Below are positions 1 to 9,111 of a stretch of 38,637 nucleotides of DNA, piece after piece. Source of the DNA: an uncultured Bacteroidales bacterium (GTDB lineage Bacteria; Bacteroidota; Bacteroidia; Bacteroidales; Bacteroidaceae); assembly GCA_902766625.1 (NCBI GenBank), contig CACXEH010000014.1:1-38637 (forward strand). Direction: 5' to 3'. Position 1 is the stretch's first letter; the number at the start of each line of letters is the position of its first letter. Position numbers and translations under genes: made by a program. The notes beneath the pieces were generated by a model. That model saw only the letters and a program-made list of their open reading frames with translations, did not search any database and was not told the origin of the DNA.

Positions 1-1
1 A

Positions 2-361
2 AAAGGCTATGCCTGGAATATCTTCACCGACAACGAAATGCACATCGCCTCAGACTTTCACATCACCTATCTGGACGGCAATCCCGATAATATAGCAGAC
101 AAAAAGGATGCTCTGTTTATGTTTGGAGACAGCGTGAAACACAAAGAGCCGGAATACCGCTACACCAATCATGAAGACAAATGGTTTCAAGTGAGGATAG
201 GCAGCCACTATGTCATGGTCCAGATTTATGGTACATTCAACGACATGCTAATAACTGGTGTTGTTAACCCTTATGCTAACAGTTTTGTCAAAGGAAAAAT
301 TAATGGGATCCGCCATGTAACATCAAGTGGCTATTGCAGCGGATTCATTGGAGGAATGTAA
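2..361 (+). CDS. 3' fragment of a hypothetical protein
   Basis: The reading frame is open from base 2 and stops with TAA at 359-361, so the gene enters the window from the left and only its last 119 codons are present. The ATG at 38 is internal to this frame and is not needed as a start. The fragment is polar with no membrane segment and ends in a short Gly/Cys-containing tail (GYCSGFIGGM). I do not recognise the family. The next gene starts about 200 bp later behind its own promoter, so the two are probably separate transcription units. Confidence 0.6.
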   Translation, partial: KGYAWNIFTDNEMHIASDFHITYLDGNPDNIADKKDALFMFGDSVKHKEPEYRYTNHEDKWFQVRIGSHYVMVQIYGTFNDMLITGVVNPYANSFVKGKINGIRHVTSSGYCSGFIGGM

Positions 362-487
362 AATTAACAGACTTCACTTACTCAAAAATAATCAAACTTA
401 TAACATACAGAGTAACCCATATTTCCCACAAAAAAGGATATAACAAAAAAATCTCACAAAATAAGGGTGATGTATTCATATTTTTTA

Positions 488-495
488 TACATTTG
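488..495 (+). promoter_or_regulatory. Bacteroidota -7 box ahead of the first FISUMP gene
   Basis: TACATTTG fits the TAnnTTTG -7 consensus of Bacteroidota sigma-ABfr promoters. It lies about 70 bp before the ATG at 565, giving a leader of roughly 60-65 nt. No good -33 TTTG is visible at the expected distance, so the call rests on the -7 box and its position. Confidence 0.5.
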
Positions 496-564
496 CAACC
501 GAATAATCACATCAGAGGAATTCATGTTGACGTTTCCATAAATTACAGCGCACAATAATAACTT

Positions 565-1489
565 ATGAAAAAAAATAACACGAGCCTTACTCTTTATTCT
601 TTATTGGTACTTCTCGTAATACACATGTATGCGTGTACTTCCCAGAGAGGAACATCGTATCCACAAGAAAACTGTCTGGCGTGTGAGGCTATAGGAATAG
701 AGTGTCTTGTCCGCGTCAACACTTATGATACCATCGGCATCAAGAACGGCCACGAATATGTGGACCTCGGACTGCCCAGCGGAAGGCTGTGGGCAACATG
801 CAACATCGGTGCAGAGAAACCCGAAGCCTTCGGAGATTATTTTCAATGGGCAGGGATCAGGACTGTACCTGGTCATGATAGCCTTTTTATCTACTCTTTA
901 AAAGGGAGAAAAGAATTTAGTCCATATCATTGTATCGACTCAACATTCAGAGATTCAATATTCCCGACACGGAAATTTACAAAATACAATTCCTACGCTA
1001 AACTTGGCATCGTGGACAACAAGAAAGAACTTGATTTGGAGGATGACGCCGCCCATGTGTATTGGGGTGCCAAATGGCGTATTCCGTCAAAAGACCAAAT
1101 TGAGGAACTGATATATTACACAAAGCAAACTAATTGTGTCGTAAATGGTGTCAGTGGAAAGAAATTAACAAGTAAGGTGGAAGGCTTTACGGATAAATTT
1201 ATTTTCTTACCATATTCTGCCTTCGTAATGATGTTTAGCGCAAACATAAAATTAAAAAAACCCAATCACAAGTATGTGTATACAATTGGTTCAGAAAAAG
1301 CAAGATGGACACATGGCATCATTGGGAATTATTGGATTCGCGAGCTTGCCCCCCCCCAAGTATATAGACAATCATGAGTTTATGGGTTGGGCTTATATCT
1401 TTCGCATACGAAATTCTGGTATATCTTCGAGATGTGAAACGACTCAAAGACATAAACCTTGTTCCATACGCCCCGTGTGGCAACAATAA
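565..1489 (+). pseudogene. FISUMP-domain exported protein, frameshifted at a C9 tract (possibly phase variable)
   Basis: The first frame runs from ATG 565 to a stop at 1377. It begins with a lipoprotein-like signal peptide (lipobox MYAC near residue 24) and contains the FISUMP hallmark NGHEYVDLGLPSG near residue 61. At 1349-1357 there are nine consecutive C. After them the reading frame meets a premature stop, while the +1 frame continues to 1489 and ends CSIRPVWQQ. That ending matches the intact C-terminus of the downstream paralogue (PIRPVWQK), so the +1 frame is the true 3' end. A tract of eight C would rejoin the frames. The alternatives are a fixed inactivating mutation, slipped-strand phase variation, or an error in the assembled sequence. 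FISUMP proteins are secreted surface proteins of unknown function. Confidence 0.75.
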
Positions 1490-1602
1490 AACTGAAAAAA
1501 TATGATATTTTTTACTTATCATAGTCTGTAATCTTTATAAATCCTGTATGGCAAAAGAAATAGCAGTATAAACAACTTTCGCCAACTAATAACTATTTTA
1601 TT

Positions 1603-2436
1603 ATGAAAAAAAACATTATCATCAGTCTTTTCCTTTTACTGTTTTCTCCATATAGTGTAAAAGCAAAACAGCAAAAAGAAAACACCAAGAACGGCCACGA
1701 ATATGTGGACCTCGGACTACCCAGTGGCACACTGTGGGCAACATGCAACATTGGGGCAGAGAAACCCGAGAACAAAGGCGACTATTTTATGTGGGGAGAA
1801 ACACAACCTTTAGATTGGGACAGTATTTTCATAGAAGGCTGGGGTATGACATATTACGACAGACGATTGAGCAAGATACTCGATGAGATGCCATCCTCAG
1901 GCACAGCACGAACTCATTTTTTTGAAAAGACATGTTACAAATATGCTAAAGACATAACCCCGAAAGGCAATCTGAGAGTGACAAAATATTGCACCGATGC
2001 CATCCATGGCATCGTTGACGGCAAGGAGGAACTGGATCTGGAGGATGATGCAGCCTGTGTGCTTTGGGGTAAACACTGGCGGACTCCATCCAGAGCACAG
2101 ATAGTAGAACTTATCCGTGGCGGCTATACCACGGTCAGCATAACAGAAAGAAACGGTGTGCCAGGTTGCCTTGTTACTGGCACAAAAGCAGGATATACCG
2201 ACAAGTCCATCTTCTTTCCTTATACAGGTGGAAAGACTGCCTTATCCTTAAAGGATGCCAAATCACTGACTGGCACACCGGCAGACACATGCGGATGTTA
2301 TTGGCTACGCAATGGAGGGGAGGGAATATCCAGTGGTGCCATTTTCTTCAACTTCAGAAAAAAACATCGATTTGACTTTCATGGTTTTTCACCAAGAAAT
2401 TATGGTCTCCCCATACGCCCCGTGTGGCAAAAATAA
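1603..2436 (+). CDS. FISUMP-domain exported protein (intact paralogue)
   Basis: This 277-residue protein has an N-terminal signal peptide (MKKNIIISLFLLLF, ending near KAKQQ at residues 22-26) followed directly by the FISUMP-type motif NGHEYVDLGLPSGTLWATC at about residues 30-48. The ending GLPIRPVWQK is typical of this paralogous family in Bacteroidota. It is a tandem copy of the frameshifted gene at 565-1489: 83 bases at 1687-1769 match 742-824 with only seven differences. The family is thought to be surface or secreted, with no biochemical function I can assign. The ATG at 1603 is preceded by an A/T-rich, SD-free leader, as is usual here. Confidence 0.8.
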   Translation: MKKNIIISLFLLLFSPYSVKAKQQKENTKNGHEYVDLGLPSGTLWATCNIGAEKPENKGDYFMWGETQPLDWDSIFIEGWGMTYYDRRLSKILDEMPSSGTARTHFFEKTCYKYAKDITPKGNLRVTKYCTDAIHGIVDGKEELDLEDDAACVLWGKHWRTPSRAQIVELIRGGYTTVSITERNGVPGCLVTGTKAGYTDKSIFFPYTGGKTALSLKDAKSLTGTPADTCGCYWLRNGGEGISSGAIFFNFRKKHRFDFHGFSPRNYGLPIRPVWQK

Positions 2437-3050
2437 TCCATAATACATACGCTTGATTGTGAAGGACACGCTTATTACCGAAATATCTAACACTTACACA
2501 AGAACTTCCGTCAAGAAACAGCAGGAAAAGCGGCATCACTTCAAGCTACTATAAAACACCTTGAAAAGGCTATACCGCATCATCCGCCAATAATATTGGG
2601 ATGACATGGTATATTTGATTCTGCTGCGCCGGGAAACAGTTTTCAGACCCTTAATTTAAATTCACTATCCCTCAGTCTTTCTCACGACATTACGGACATT
2701 TTGTCTCTGATTCACAGAAACAAAGCACCACATCAGCCCGAAAAATTTTCCGTTCCATAGGATGGAACATACATTCCACAGGGCGGAACTTACGTTCCAT
2801 ACAATAGAACCTACATTCTATCCTATAGAACGGATAAAATATCGGCAGGCTAACCGCTGTACTGTCCCAAACCGAAGTTAAACTCTGGAACGAACACTTT
2901 TCTATTCATTTCGTCTGACTCCTCCTTTATACGCTCATTCTCATTATTTCATGGAAAACCTACGAAGCACGAAATCAGGCAACTCACGCTACAATCTGCG
3001 GGGAATGTTAAATCATCAAGCCAGCAAGTTACCAAAGATACGGCAAGGAA
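2437..3050. other. Long intergenic region holding repeat element A
   Basis: No credible gene lies between the FISUMP gene and the U32 gene; the short open frames here have no family resemblance. The region contains palindromic element A (2740-2843), and the U32 promoter follows at 3051-3082. Outside these I see no hairpin terminator and no other repeat. Confidence 0.6.
2740..2843. repeat. 104-bp palindromic element, copy A
   Basis: Four 17-bp dyads of the form 7 + 3 + 7 start at 2752, 2773, 2794 and 2815, exactly 21 bp apart. The first is a perfect inverted repeat (GTTCCAT AGG ATGGAAC). The fourth (ATTCTAT CCT ATAGAAC) has changed on both arms yet still pairs. The 4-nt linkers are ATAC, TTAC and CTAC. 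The block is enclosed by 12-bp arms GAAAAATTTTCC (2740-2751) and GGATAAAATATC (2832-2843), which are imperfect inverted copies. The element begins about 300 bp after the FISUMP stop codon. Confidence 0.85.
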
Positions 3051-3082
3051 TTTGGAAAGGCAAAAAGAAAATCGTATCTTTG
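3051..3082 (+). promoter_or_regulatory. Promoter of the U32-family gene
   Basis: TTTG at 3051-3054 and TATCTTTG at 3075-3082 are separated by 20 bp, matching the Bacteroidota pattern TTTG-N19-21-TAnnTTTG. The start codon at 3103 would leave a leader of only about 16 nt. Confidence 0.7.
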
Positions 3083-3102
3083 CACCGTATTGATTCCACA
3101 AG

Positions 3103-4395
3103 ATGGCAGAACAGGAGTTAAAAGACAAGTTACAAGGATATGAGATTATGGCTCCCGTAGGATCATGGGAATGTCTGGCGGCGGCTTTCAAAGCCGGAGC
3201 CGACTCTATCTACTTTGGCGTTGAGAGTCTGAACATGCGCGCACACTCTGCCGCTCATTTCACATGCAGGGACTTGCGCGACATCGCCCGACAATGCCAT
3301 GAGCATGGTGTCAAGAGTTACCTGACAGTAAACACAATCATGTATCAGGAGGACTTACCGCTGATGCGTGAAATCTGTGACGCCGCCAGGGAGGCAGGCA
3401 TATCCGCCATCATCGCCAGCGACGTGGCTGTACTGCAATATTGCCGGCAGACGGGTTTGGAGGTACATTTGTCAACGCAGCTGAACATAAGCAATATCGA
3501 AGCACTGAAATTTTATGCCCAGTACGCTGACGTAGTGGTGCTTGCGCGCGAACTGAACATACAGCAAGTGGCAGACATCCATGAGCAGATAAGGCAGAAG
3601 AAGATAACAGGTCCTCACGGCAATTTGATCCGCATAGAGATGTTCTGTCACGGTGCATTATGCATGGCTGTCAGCGGAAAATGCTATCTCAGCCTGAACA
3701 ACCTGGGATATAGCGCAAACCGCGGCGAATGCCTCCAAGTGTGCCGCCGCGCTTATACCGTGCGCGACAGAGAGACCGGGCTGGAACTGGATGTTGACAA
3801 CAAATATATCATGAGCCCGAAAGACTTAAAGACCATCCGGTTCTTAGACAAAATGGTAAACGCCGGTGTCAAAGTATTCAAGATAGAAGGCCGGGCGCGA
3901 GGACCGGAATATGTATATAATGTGACTCGGTGCTATAAAGAAGCCTTGATTTCTGTAATGGATAACACTTTTACCACACAGAAAAAAGATGAGTGGGACC
4001 AGCGCTTGGCTGCAGTATTCAACCGCGGCTTCTGGGATGGATATTACCAAGGACAGACATTGGGCGAATGGAACAATGAATACGGTTCGTCGGCGACAGA
4101 GCGGAAAGTATATGTAGGCAAGGGCGTAAAATACTTTTCTAACCTTGGCGTAGCAGAGTTTGAGATTCTGGCATCAACCATCCATAAAGGCGACAGACTC
4201 ATGGCGACAGGTCCCACCACGGGAATCGTATACTTTACGGCCGATGAGATAAGGTATGACTTGCACCCCGTGGAATCAGCCGGAAAGGGACAGCGGGTAT
4301 CCATCAAGGTGGCAGAAAAAATACGCCCGTCAGACAAATTGTTCAAGATTGTTCAGGCAGAAGAAGTTGCACCGACGGCAAGAGAGTTAAAATAA
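3103..4395 (+). CDS. Peptidase U32 family protein (TrhP/RlhA-like RNA hydroxylation factor)
   Basis: The 430-residue protein carries the U32 signature around residues 179-196 (E179, C182, G184, C187, G192, C193, S196), followed by NRGECLQVCRR at 205-215. The Cys set resembles the iron-sulfur ligands of TrhP (YegQ), which is needed for 5-hydroxyuridine at tRNA position 34, and of RlhA, which acts on 23S rRNA. The N-terminal half has the TIM-barrel-like motif APVGSWECLAAAFKAGADSIY. Family members are often labelled collagenase-like proteases, but the bacterial housekeeping ones act in RNA modification. The length is close to that of TrhP. It appears to be monocistronic or to head the following genes. 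The exact RNA target is not determined by the sequence. Confidence 0.85.
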   Translation: MAEQELKDKLQGYEIMAPVGSWECLAAAFKAGADSIYFGVESLNMRAHSAAHFTCRDLRDIARQCHEHGVKSYLTVNTIMYQEDLPLMREICDAAREAGISAIIASDVAVLQYCRQTGLEVHLSTQLNISNIEALKFYAQYADVVVLARELNIQQVADIHEQIRQKKITGPHGNLIRIEMFCHGALCMAVSGKCYLSLNNLGYSANRGECLQVCRRAYTVRDRETGLELDVDNKYIMSPKDLKTIRFLDKMVNAGVKVFKIEGRARGPEYVYNVTRCYKEALISVMDNTFTTQKKDEWDQRLAAVFNRGFWDGYYQGQTLGEWNNEYGSSATERKVYVGKGVKYFSNLGVAEFEILASTIHKGDRLMATGPTTGIVYFTADEIRYDLHPVESAGKGQRVSIKVAEKIRPSDKLFKIVQAEEVAPTARELK

Positions 4396-4428
4396 ATAAC
4401 ATAAGCGCTACTTTCTTTTTAATTTTTT

Positions 4429-4436
4429 CCTATCTT
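4429..4436 (+). promoter_or_regulatory. -7 box of the serine acetyltransferase gene
   Basis: TATCTTTG followed by CA fits the Bacteroidota -7 consensus. It lies about 34 bp before the chosen ATG at 4471. No convincing -33 element is visible. Confidence 0.55.
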
Positions 4437-4470
4437 TGCATCAAATTAAAAACAATATCCAATCTTGAAG

Positions 4471-5424
4471 ATGGATTCAGAGTATTTGTCATCTCTCTTT
4501 TCTGAAACAGTAAAGTCTTTGTCTGATTGCTCAGAGATGAAAGAAAAAGGATTCTTTCATGAATGTAAGGATGAAGACTCCCTACCCTCTGCCAAAGCGC
4601 TTGAAGAAATAGTTGAGCTATGCCGCTCCCTCTTCTTTCCCGGTTTTTATGGTCGCTCTACGATAAACAGAGCCACGCTGAAATACATCGTCGGTGTATC
4701 CGTAGAACGCTTAATGAAACTGCTGACAAAGCAAATCGCCGCAGGTCTGCGCTTTCAGACAAAGGCCAGCCATGACGACGGCGACGACAATTTCTATCGG
4801 GAAGCGGAGGAAATAGCACAGAAGCTATTGACATTGTTGCCCGATATCCGCAAGGTGTTGGAAACAGATGCCATTGCCGCATACAACGGCGACCCTGCCG
4901 CTGACAACATAGGGGAAGTGATATGCTGTTATCCAGTCATCAAGACACTGACAAACTATCGCGTAGCACACGAATTATACAAACTGGGAGTACCACTCAT
5001 CCCGCGTATGCTGACAGAAATGGCCCATAGCGAGACGGGCATTGACATTCACCCCGGAGCACAGATTGGTCATCACTTCACCATTGACCACGGAACAGGC
5101 GTCGTGATAGGAGCGACATGCATCATAGGAAATAACGTGAAACTGTATCAGGGTGTAACCCTCGGCGCACGGAGTTTTCCCCTTGACGACAACGGGCATC
5201 CCATTAAAGGCATCGCGCGCCATCCGATACTGGAAGATGATGTGATCGTATACTCCAATGCCACTATACTGGGCCGCATAACCATAGGCAAAGGTACGGT
5301 AATCGGCGGTAACGTATGGGTGACCGAAGACACGGAGCCTGGCAGTGTAATCGTCCAGGCTAAAAAGAAAAAAAGCAAAACTCAAAACGATTTAATCTAT
5401 CCACAAGACTTAGGTGGATTATAA
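4471..5424 (+). CDS. cysE: Serine O-acetyltransferase
   Basis: This enzyme transfers acetyl from acetyl-CoA to L-serine to make O-acetylserine, the first committed step to cysteine. The 317-residue product has a helical N-terminal region and a C-terminal left-handed beta-helix. The conserved H194 (IDIHPGAQIG) and the D206-H207 pair (IDHGTG) occupy the catalytic area, and the hexapeptide repeats continue through ATILGRITIGKGTVIGG. The length and architecture resemble the EpsC-type enzymes of Bacteroidota, which have a longer N-terminal part than E. coli CysE. The open frame extends to a TTG at 4465, but the ATG at 4471 is the better start. No cysK is adjacent. Confidence 0.88.
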   Translation: MDSEYLSSLFSETVKSLSDCSEMKEKGFFHECKDEDSLPSAKALEEIVELCRSLFFPGFYGRSTINRATLKYIVGVSVERLMKLLTKQIAAGLRFQTKASHDDGDDNFYREAEEIAQKLLTLLPDIRKVLETDAIAAYNGDPAADNIGEVICCYPVIKTLTNYRVAHELYKLGVPLIPRMLTEMAHSETGIDIHPGAQIGHHFTIDHGTGVVIGATCIIGNNVKLYQGVTLGARSFPLDDNGHPIKGIARHPILEDDVIVYSNATILGRITIGKGTVIGGNVWVTEDTEPGSVIVQAKKKKSKTQNDLIYPQDLGGL

Positions 5425-5439
5425 CAGCAAGACATTTTA

Positions 5440-6969
5440 ATGGAAAAAATGAAACTCATTGCCAAGACATTCCAAGGATTGGAGGAAGTCTTAGCCCAGG
5501 AGCTGACAAAATTAGGCGCTGAAGACATTGAACAAGGCAACCGCGTAGTGTATTTCACTGGTGACAAGGAAATAATGTATCGTGCCAACTTCGAGTTAAG
5601 GACAGCGGTACGGATACTCAAGCCCATCACCACTTTTGAAGCTACAAACGCAGACGAAGTCTATAATGCGGTAAAAGAAATAGACTGGACACAATATCTC
5701 GATTTATCAACGACATTCGCCGTAGACTCTGTCGTCTACTCAGAAGACTTCCGTAATTCAAAATTTGTGTCTTACAAAGTTAAGGATGCCATTGTGGACT
5801 TCTTCCGCGAGAAAACGGGACAGCGGCCCAACATCAGTGTCGCCTCGCCTGACATCAAATTTAACGTACACATTTCAGACAAGTCTTGCACACTGAGCCT
5901 TGACTCTTCGGGCGAGAGCCTGCATAAAAGAGGATACCGCCAGGCTTCCGTAGAAAGTCCCATTAATGAAGTGCTCGCTGCTGCCATGATAATGATGACA
6001 GGATGGGACGGTGAATGTGACTTTATTGACCCCATGTGCGGTTCAGGAACCTTGCTGATCGAGGCTGCACTGATAGCACGCAACATGGCTCCAGGCATAT
6101 TCCGTAAGAACTATGCATTTGAGAAATGGAAGGACTTTGACGCGGAATTGTTTGAGAAGATATATAATGACGACAGCAAAGAACGTGAGTTCACACACCA
6201 CATCTACGGTTACGACCAAGATTGGGAAGCTATCGCAGCTGCAATGCAGAATGTCAAAGCTGCCGGTGTGACGTCAGACATTACACTGACCGTACAACCA
6301 ATACAGAAGTTCACACAACCCGAAGAGAAAGCTATCATGGTGACAAATCCGCCCTATGGAGAACGCATCTCGTCACCCAACCTGTTGAGCCTATACCGTA
6401 CCATAGGCGAGAAGCTCAAACATCAGTTTGTGGGAAACGAAGCATGGATTATAGGTTATCGTGAAGAAACATTTGACAATATCGGTTTGAGACCGAGCCT
6501 TAAAGTGTCATTATATAATGGCGCACTGAATTGCACATTTTGCAAATACTCAATCTTTAGCGGCCGCCTGAATGAGTTCCGCTCCCAGGGAGGTGTCATG
6601 AAGAGCGACGAAGAGCGGCACCGCAATGCTGAGCGTAAGATATTCAAGCCACGCCGTGAACACGTTCAGAATGAAAACACTGAATTCATGGAAGAAGACG
6701 AGATACCCGATTTCATTATCCGCCGGCACAATGAATTTGTAGCCAATCAAAGAAGGGAAGCTCATCGTAGCAGGCGAGAAGAGGACAGCAGAGAGAGAAA
6801 AGACTACAAAAAAGAGTATTCTTCCCATTCAGACCGTCCGAGAAAAGATGACGAACGGAAGTTTAGCGGCCCGAAACGCCCGTTTGACAAGGGAAGAGGT
6901 GGCGGTTTCAAGAAAAATTTCGGGTCACATTCGAAAGGAGGTTTTCAACGTCGTGGCAAAGAAGATTAA
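5440..6969 (+). CDS. THUMP-domain class I SAM-dependent RNA methyltransferase (RlmL N-domain type)
   Basis: The protein of 509 residues starts with a ferredoxin-like/THUMP RNA-binding region (about residues 1-150). A UPF0020 methyltransferase domain follows, with the SAM loop DPMCGSGT at 197-204 and the catalytic motif NPPYGER at 303-309. This is the set found in the RlmL half of E. coli YcbY, which makes m2G in 23S rRNA. From about residue 385 the protein ends in a long Arg/Lys/Glu tail that becomes Gly/Lys/Arg rich, probably disordered and RNA-binding. It starts 15 bp after cysE and its end overlaps the next gene, so an operon is likely. The specific target nucleotide is inferred from family only. 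Confidence 0.87.
   Translation: MEKMKLIAKTFQGLEEVLAQELTKLGAEDIEQGNRVVYFTGDKEIMYRANFELRTAVRILKPITTFEATNADEVYNAVKEIDWTQYLDLSTTFAVDSVVYSEDFRNSKFVSYKVKDAIVDFFREKTGQRPNISVASPDIKFNVHISDKSCTLSLDSSGESLHKRGYRQASVESPINEVLAAAMIMMTGWDGECDFIDPMCGSGTLLIEAALIARNMAPGIFRKNYAFEKWKDFDAELFEKIYNDDSKEREFTHHIYGYDQDWEAIAAAMQNVKAAGVTSDITLTVQPIQKFTQPEEKAIMVTNPPYGERISSPNLLSLYRTIGEKLKHQFVGNEAWIIGYREETFDNIGLRPSLKVSLYNGALNCTFCKYSIFSGRLNEFRSQGGVMKSDEERHRNAERKIFKPRREHVQNENTEFMEEDEIPDFIIRRHNEFVANQRREAHRSRREEDSRERKDYKKEYSSHSDRPRKDDERKFSGPKRPFDKGRGGGFKKNFGSHSKGGFQRRGKED
6934..6941 (+). promoter_or_regulatory. Shine-Dalgarno site deciding the GTG start of the S9 peptidase
   Basis: AAAGGAGG lies 11 bases before the GTG at 6953, inside the coding sequence of the methyltransferase tail. 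Such a strong site is rare in this window. It supports GTG 6953 as the start of the overlapping peptidase gene. Confidence 0.6.
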
Positions 6970-9103
6970 TCCCTGTTTAGCTTTATTGTTCTTTGTGTTT
7001 TGTCTTTCATCTCCAAGCATGGCACAGCAGAAACATTTCACACTGGAAGAAGTTATACCCGGTGGCAAAAACTATAAAAAGTTGCAGCCTCAGAATATGC
7101 ACCTGCAATGGCATGGCAACAAATTAGTGAGAATTGAAAAAAACACGTGTGCCTTTTATAATGGGAAAGGACAATGGGAGCAATTGTTCAGTCTGGAGGA
7201 GATTACATCTGCATGCAAACACATTAAATCATTAGATTACGCCTCATTTCCGGAGAAGGACATCCCTGTTGTATGTTTTCATACCGACAGTATATATATT
7301 GAATACAACTGGAAGAACAAAGAAGTGCTTACGCAAAAGAAATTTCGGGGCAGACAACATCGGGATGTTTCGGCGGTTTCCAAATGGATGGCCTACAACC
7401 TTAATGATAACCTGTATGTGGAAAACCTGTATAGCAATGAAAAAAGACAACTTTCCCAAGATGGCAGTCATGACATCGTATATGGCCAAAGCGTACACCG
7501 CAATGAGTTTGGCATAGTAAAAGGCACTTTCTGGAGTCCAGACGGCATGCGACTCTGCTTTTACCGGATGGACCAGAGTATGGTGCCAGACTACCCCTTG
7601 GTTGACATCTCATCCCGCATCGCCGTATTGCAGCCTATAAAATATCCGATGGCAGGCACGGAGAGCCACAAAGTCAGTGTCGGCGTATATGACGTACAAA
7701 CAAAGAAAACAGTGTGGTTACAGACGGGCGATAACACAGACCAATATTACAGCGGTATCACATGGAGTCCAGACTCCAAAAAGATATTCCTGTATAACCT
7801 TAACCGGGATCAGAACCACCTCAAATTATGGCAGTTTGATGCAGCTACCGGTACATTGGAGAAGACCCTATACGAAGAGACACATCCAAAATATGTTCAG
7901 CCAGATCATGGTTTGACTTTCCTTCCGTGGGACAGAGACAAATTCATCTTCTGGAGCGAGAAGGACGGCTTTGACCATTTGTATCTATACAGTTTGAAAG
8001 AAGGTAAAGTCATACGAAAGATTACAGACAATTCTCTGGGTGTCGTTTTGGATTTATTGGGATTTAACATTAAGACCCGGAGCGTCATCATATGCTCCAC
8101 AGGTATATCACCTATACAGCATAACATTTTCAGCGTCAGCATAGATAAAGACATGCACATGCTTCTCGGTGGCAACACGGGCGTACACGGAGGTCAATTG
8201 TCTGCCAATGGCACTATGCTGGCAGACACATGGTCCTCACCTGACGTGGCGCGTCAGATAGATTTGATAAACACTGCTTCGGGCAAGATGACCAAACTGC
8301 TTGCAGCGGACAATCCATGGAAATCTTATGCTGTCCCGGAAATCACTTCCGGAACAATCAAAGCGGCAGACGGTCAAACGGATTTATACTACAGACTCAT
8401 CAAACCTGTAGATTTTGACCCTCATAAGAAATACCCAACCGTTGTATATGTTTATGGAGGCCCTCACACACGTTTGGTAGAAGCTTCATGGGGTTACATG
8501 TGTCGCGGATGGGAACTGTATATGGCAGAAAAGAATTATGTTGTATTTGTTCTGGATGGACGTGGCTCTGATGAACGTGGACTGGAATTTGAGAATGTCA
8601 CTTTCCGCCACTTGGGCAAGGAAGAAATGAGAGATCAGATAAAGGGCGTTGAATTTCTGAAGTCGCTACCCTTCGTTGATTCTGAACGTATCGGTGTTCA
8701 CGGCTGGAGTTACGGCGGATTTATGACAATAAACCTCATGCTGACATACCCAGATGTTTTTAAAGTTGGTGTTGCAGGAGGGCCTGTCATAGATTGGAGC
8801 TACTATGAGATAATGTACGGGGAACGCTATATGGACACTCCTCAAACAAACAAGGAAGGCTATGACGAGAGCAATCTGCGGCTACGTGCAGGTAATCTGA
8901 AAGGACGCTTGCTCATTGTTTTCGGCTATAATGACCCCGTATGTGTTCCACAACACACACTCTCCTTTATCCGGGCATGTGAAGATGCCGGCACTCATCC
9001 TGACTTATTTACATATCCCGGTGACGGCCACAACATGATTGGCAGAGACAGGGTACATTTACATGAACACATAACACGATATTTTGAAGATTATCTAAAA
9101 TAG
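6953..9103 (+). CDS. Exported S9 family prolyl peptidase (DPP IV / prolyl tripeptidyl peptidase type)
   Basis: The 716-residue protein has a signal peptide (hydrophobic residues 8-22, cleavage probably after SMA near residue 24). An eight-bladed DPP IV propeller region and a C-terminal alpha/beta hydrolase follow. The catalytic triad is visible: S586 in GWSYGG, D661 in GYND, and H693 in GDGHNM. DPP IV-type enzymes remove Xaa-Pro dipeptides, and the related PtpA removes tripeptides, from secreted or periplasmic peptides. The open frame extends upstream to ATG 6848, but that would put 35 methyltransferase-frame residues ahead of the signal peptide. GTG 6953, with a strong SD site, fits better and gives a 17-nt overlap with the previous gene. 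Exact specificity cannot be read from the sequence. Confidence 0.85.
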   Translation: MAKKINPCLALLFFVFCLSSPSMAQQKHFTLEEVIPGGKNYKKLQPQNMHLQWHGNKLVRIEKNTCAFYNGKGQWEQLFSLEEITSACKHIKSLDYASFPEKDIPVVCFHTDSIYIEYNWKNKEVLTQKKFRGRQHRDVSAVSKWMAYNLNDNLYVENLYSNEKRQLSQDGSHDIVYGQSVHRNEFGIVKGTFWSPDGMRLCFYRMDQSMVPDYPLVDISSRIAVLQPIKYPMAGTESHKVSVGVYDVQTKKTVWLQTGDNTDQYYSGITWSPDSKKIFLYNLNRDQNHLKLWQFDAATGTLEKTLYEETHPKYVQPDHGLTFLPWDRDKFIFWSEKDGFDHLYLYSLKEGKVIRKITDNSLGVVLDLLGFNIKTRSVIICSTGISPIQHNIFSVSIDKDMHMLLGGNTGVHGGQLSANGTMLADTWSSPDVARQIDLINTASGKMTKLLAADNPWKSYAVPEITSGTIKAADGQTDLYYRLIKPVDFDPHKKYPTVVYVYGGPHTRLVEASWGYMCRGWELYMAEKNYVVFVLDGRGSDERGLEFENVTFRHLGKEEMRDQIKGVEFLKSLPFVDSERIGVHGWSYGGFMTINLMLTYPDVFKVGVAGGPVIDWSYYEIMYGERYMDTPQTNKEGYDESNLRLRAGNLKGRLLIVFGYNDPVCVPQHTLSFIRACEDAGTHPDLFTYPGDGHNMIGRDRVHLHEHITRYFEDYLK

Positions 9104-9111
9104 AAACACTC

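Noticed and set aside
334-558. 74-codon open frame between the first two genes
   Set aside because: It overlaps the end of the first gene and runs across the promoter of the next. Its composition is that of A/T-rich intergenic DNA and it resembles no family.
2752-2831. Evenly spaced 21-bp repeats as a CRISPR array
   Set aside because: The units are contiguous palindromes with 4-nt linkers, without unique spacers of about 30 bp, and no cas gene is present.
2740-2843. Target-site duplication around the elements as proof of transposition
   Set aside because: I compared the bases just outside the arms of all four copies and found no convincing direct repeat, so mobility is not shown.
6848-6952. 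Longer start for the S9 peptidase
   Set aside because: It would place 35 basic residues before the signal peptide and overlap the methyltransferase gene by more than 100 bp, whereas GTG 6953 has an SD site.
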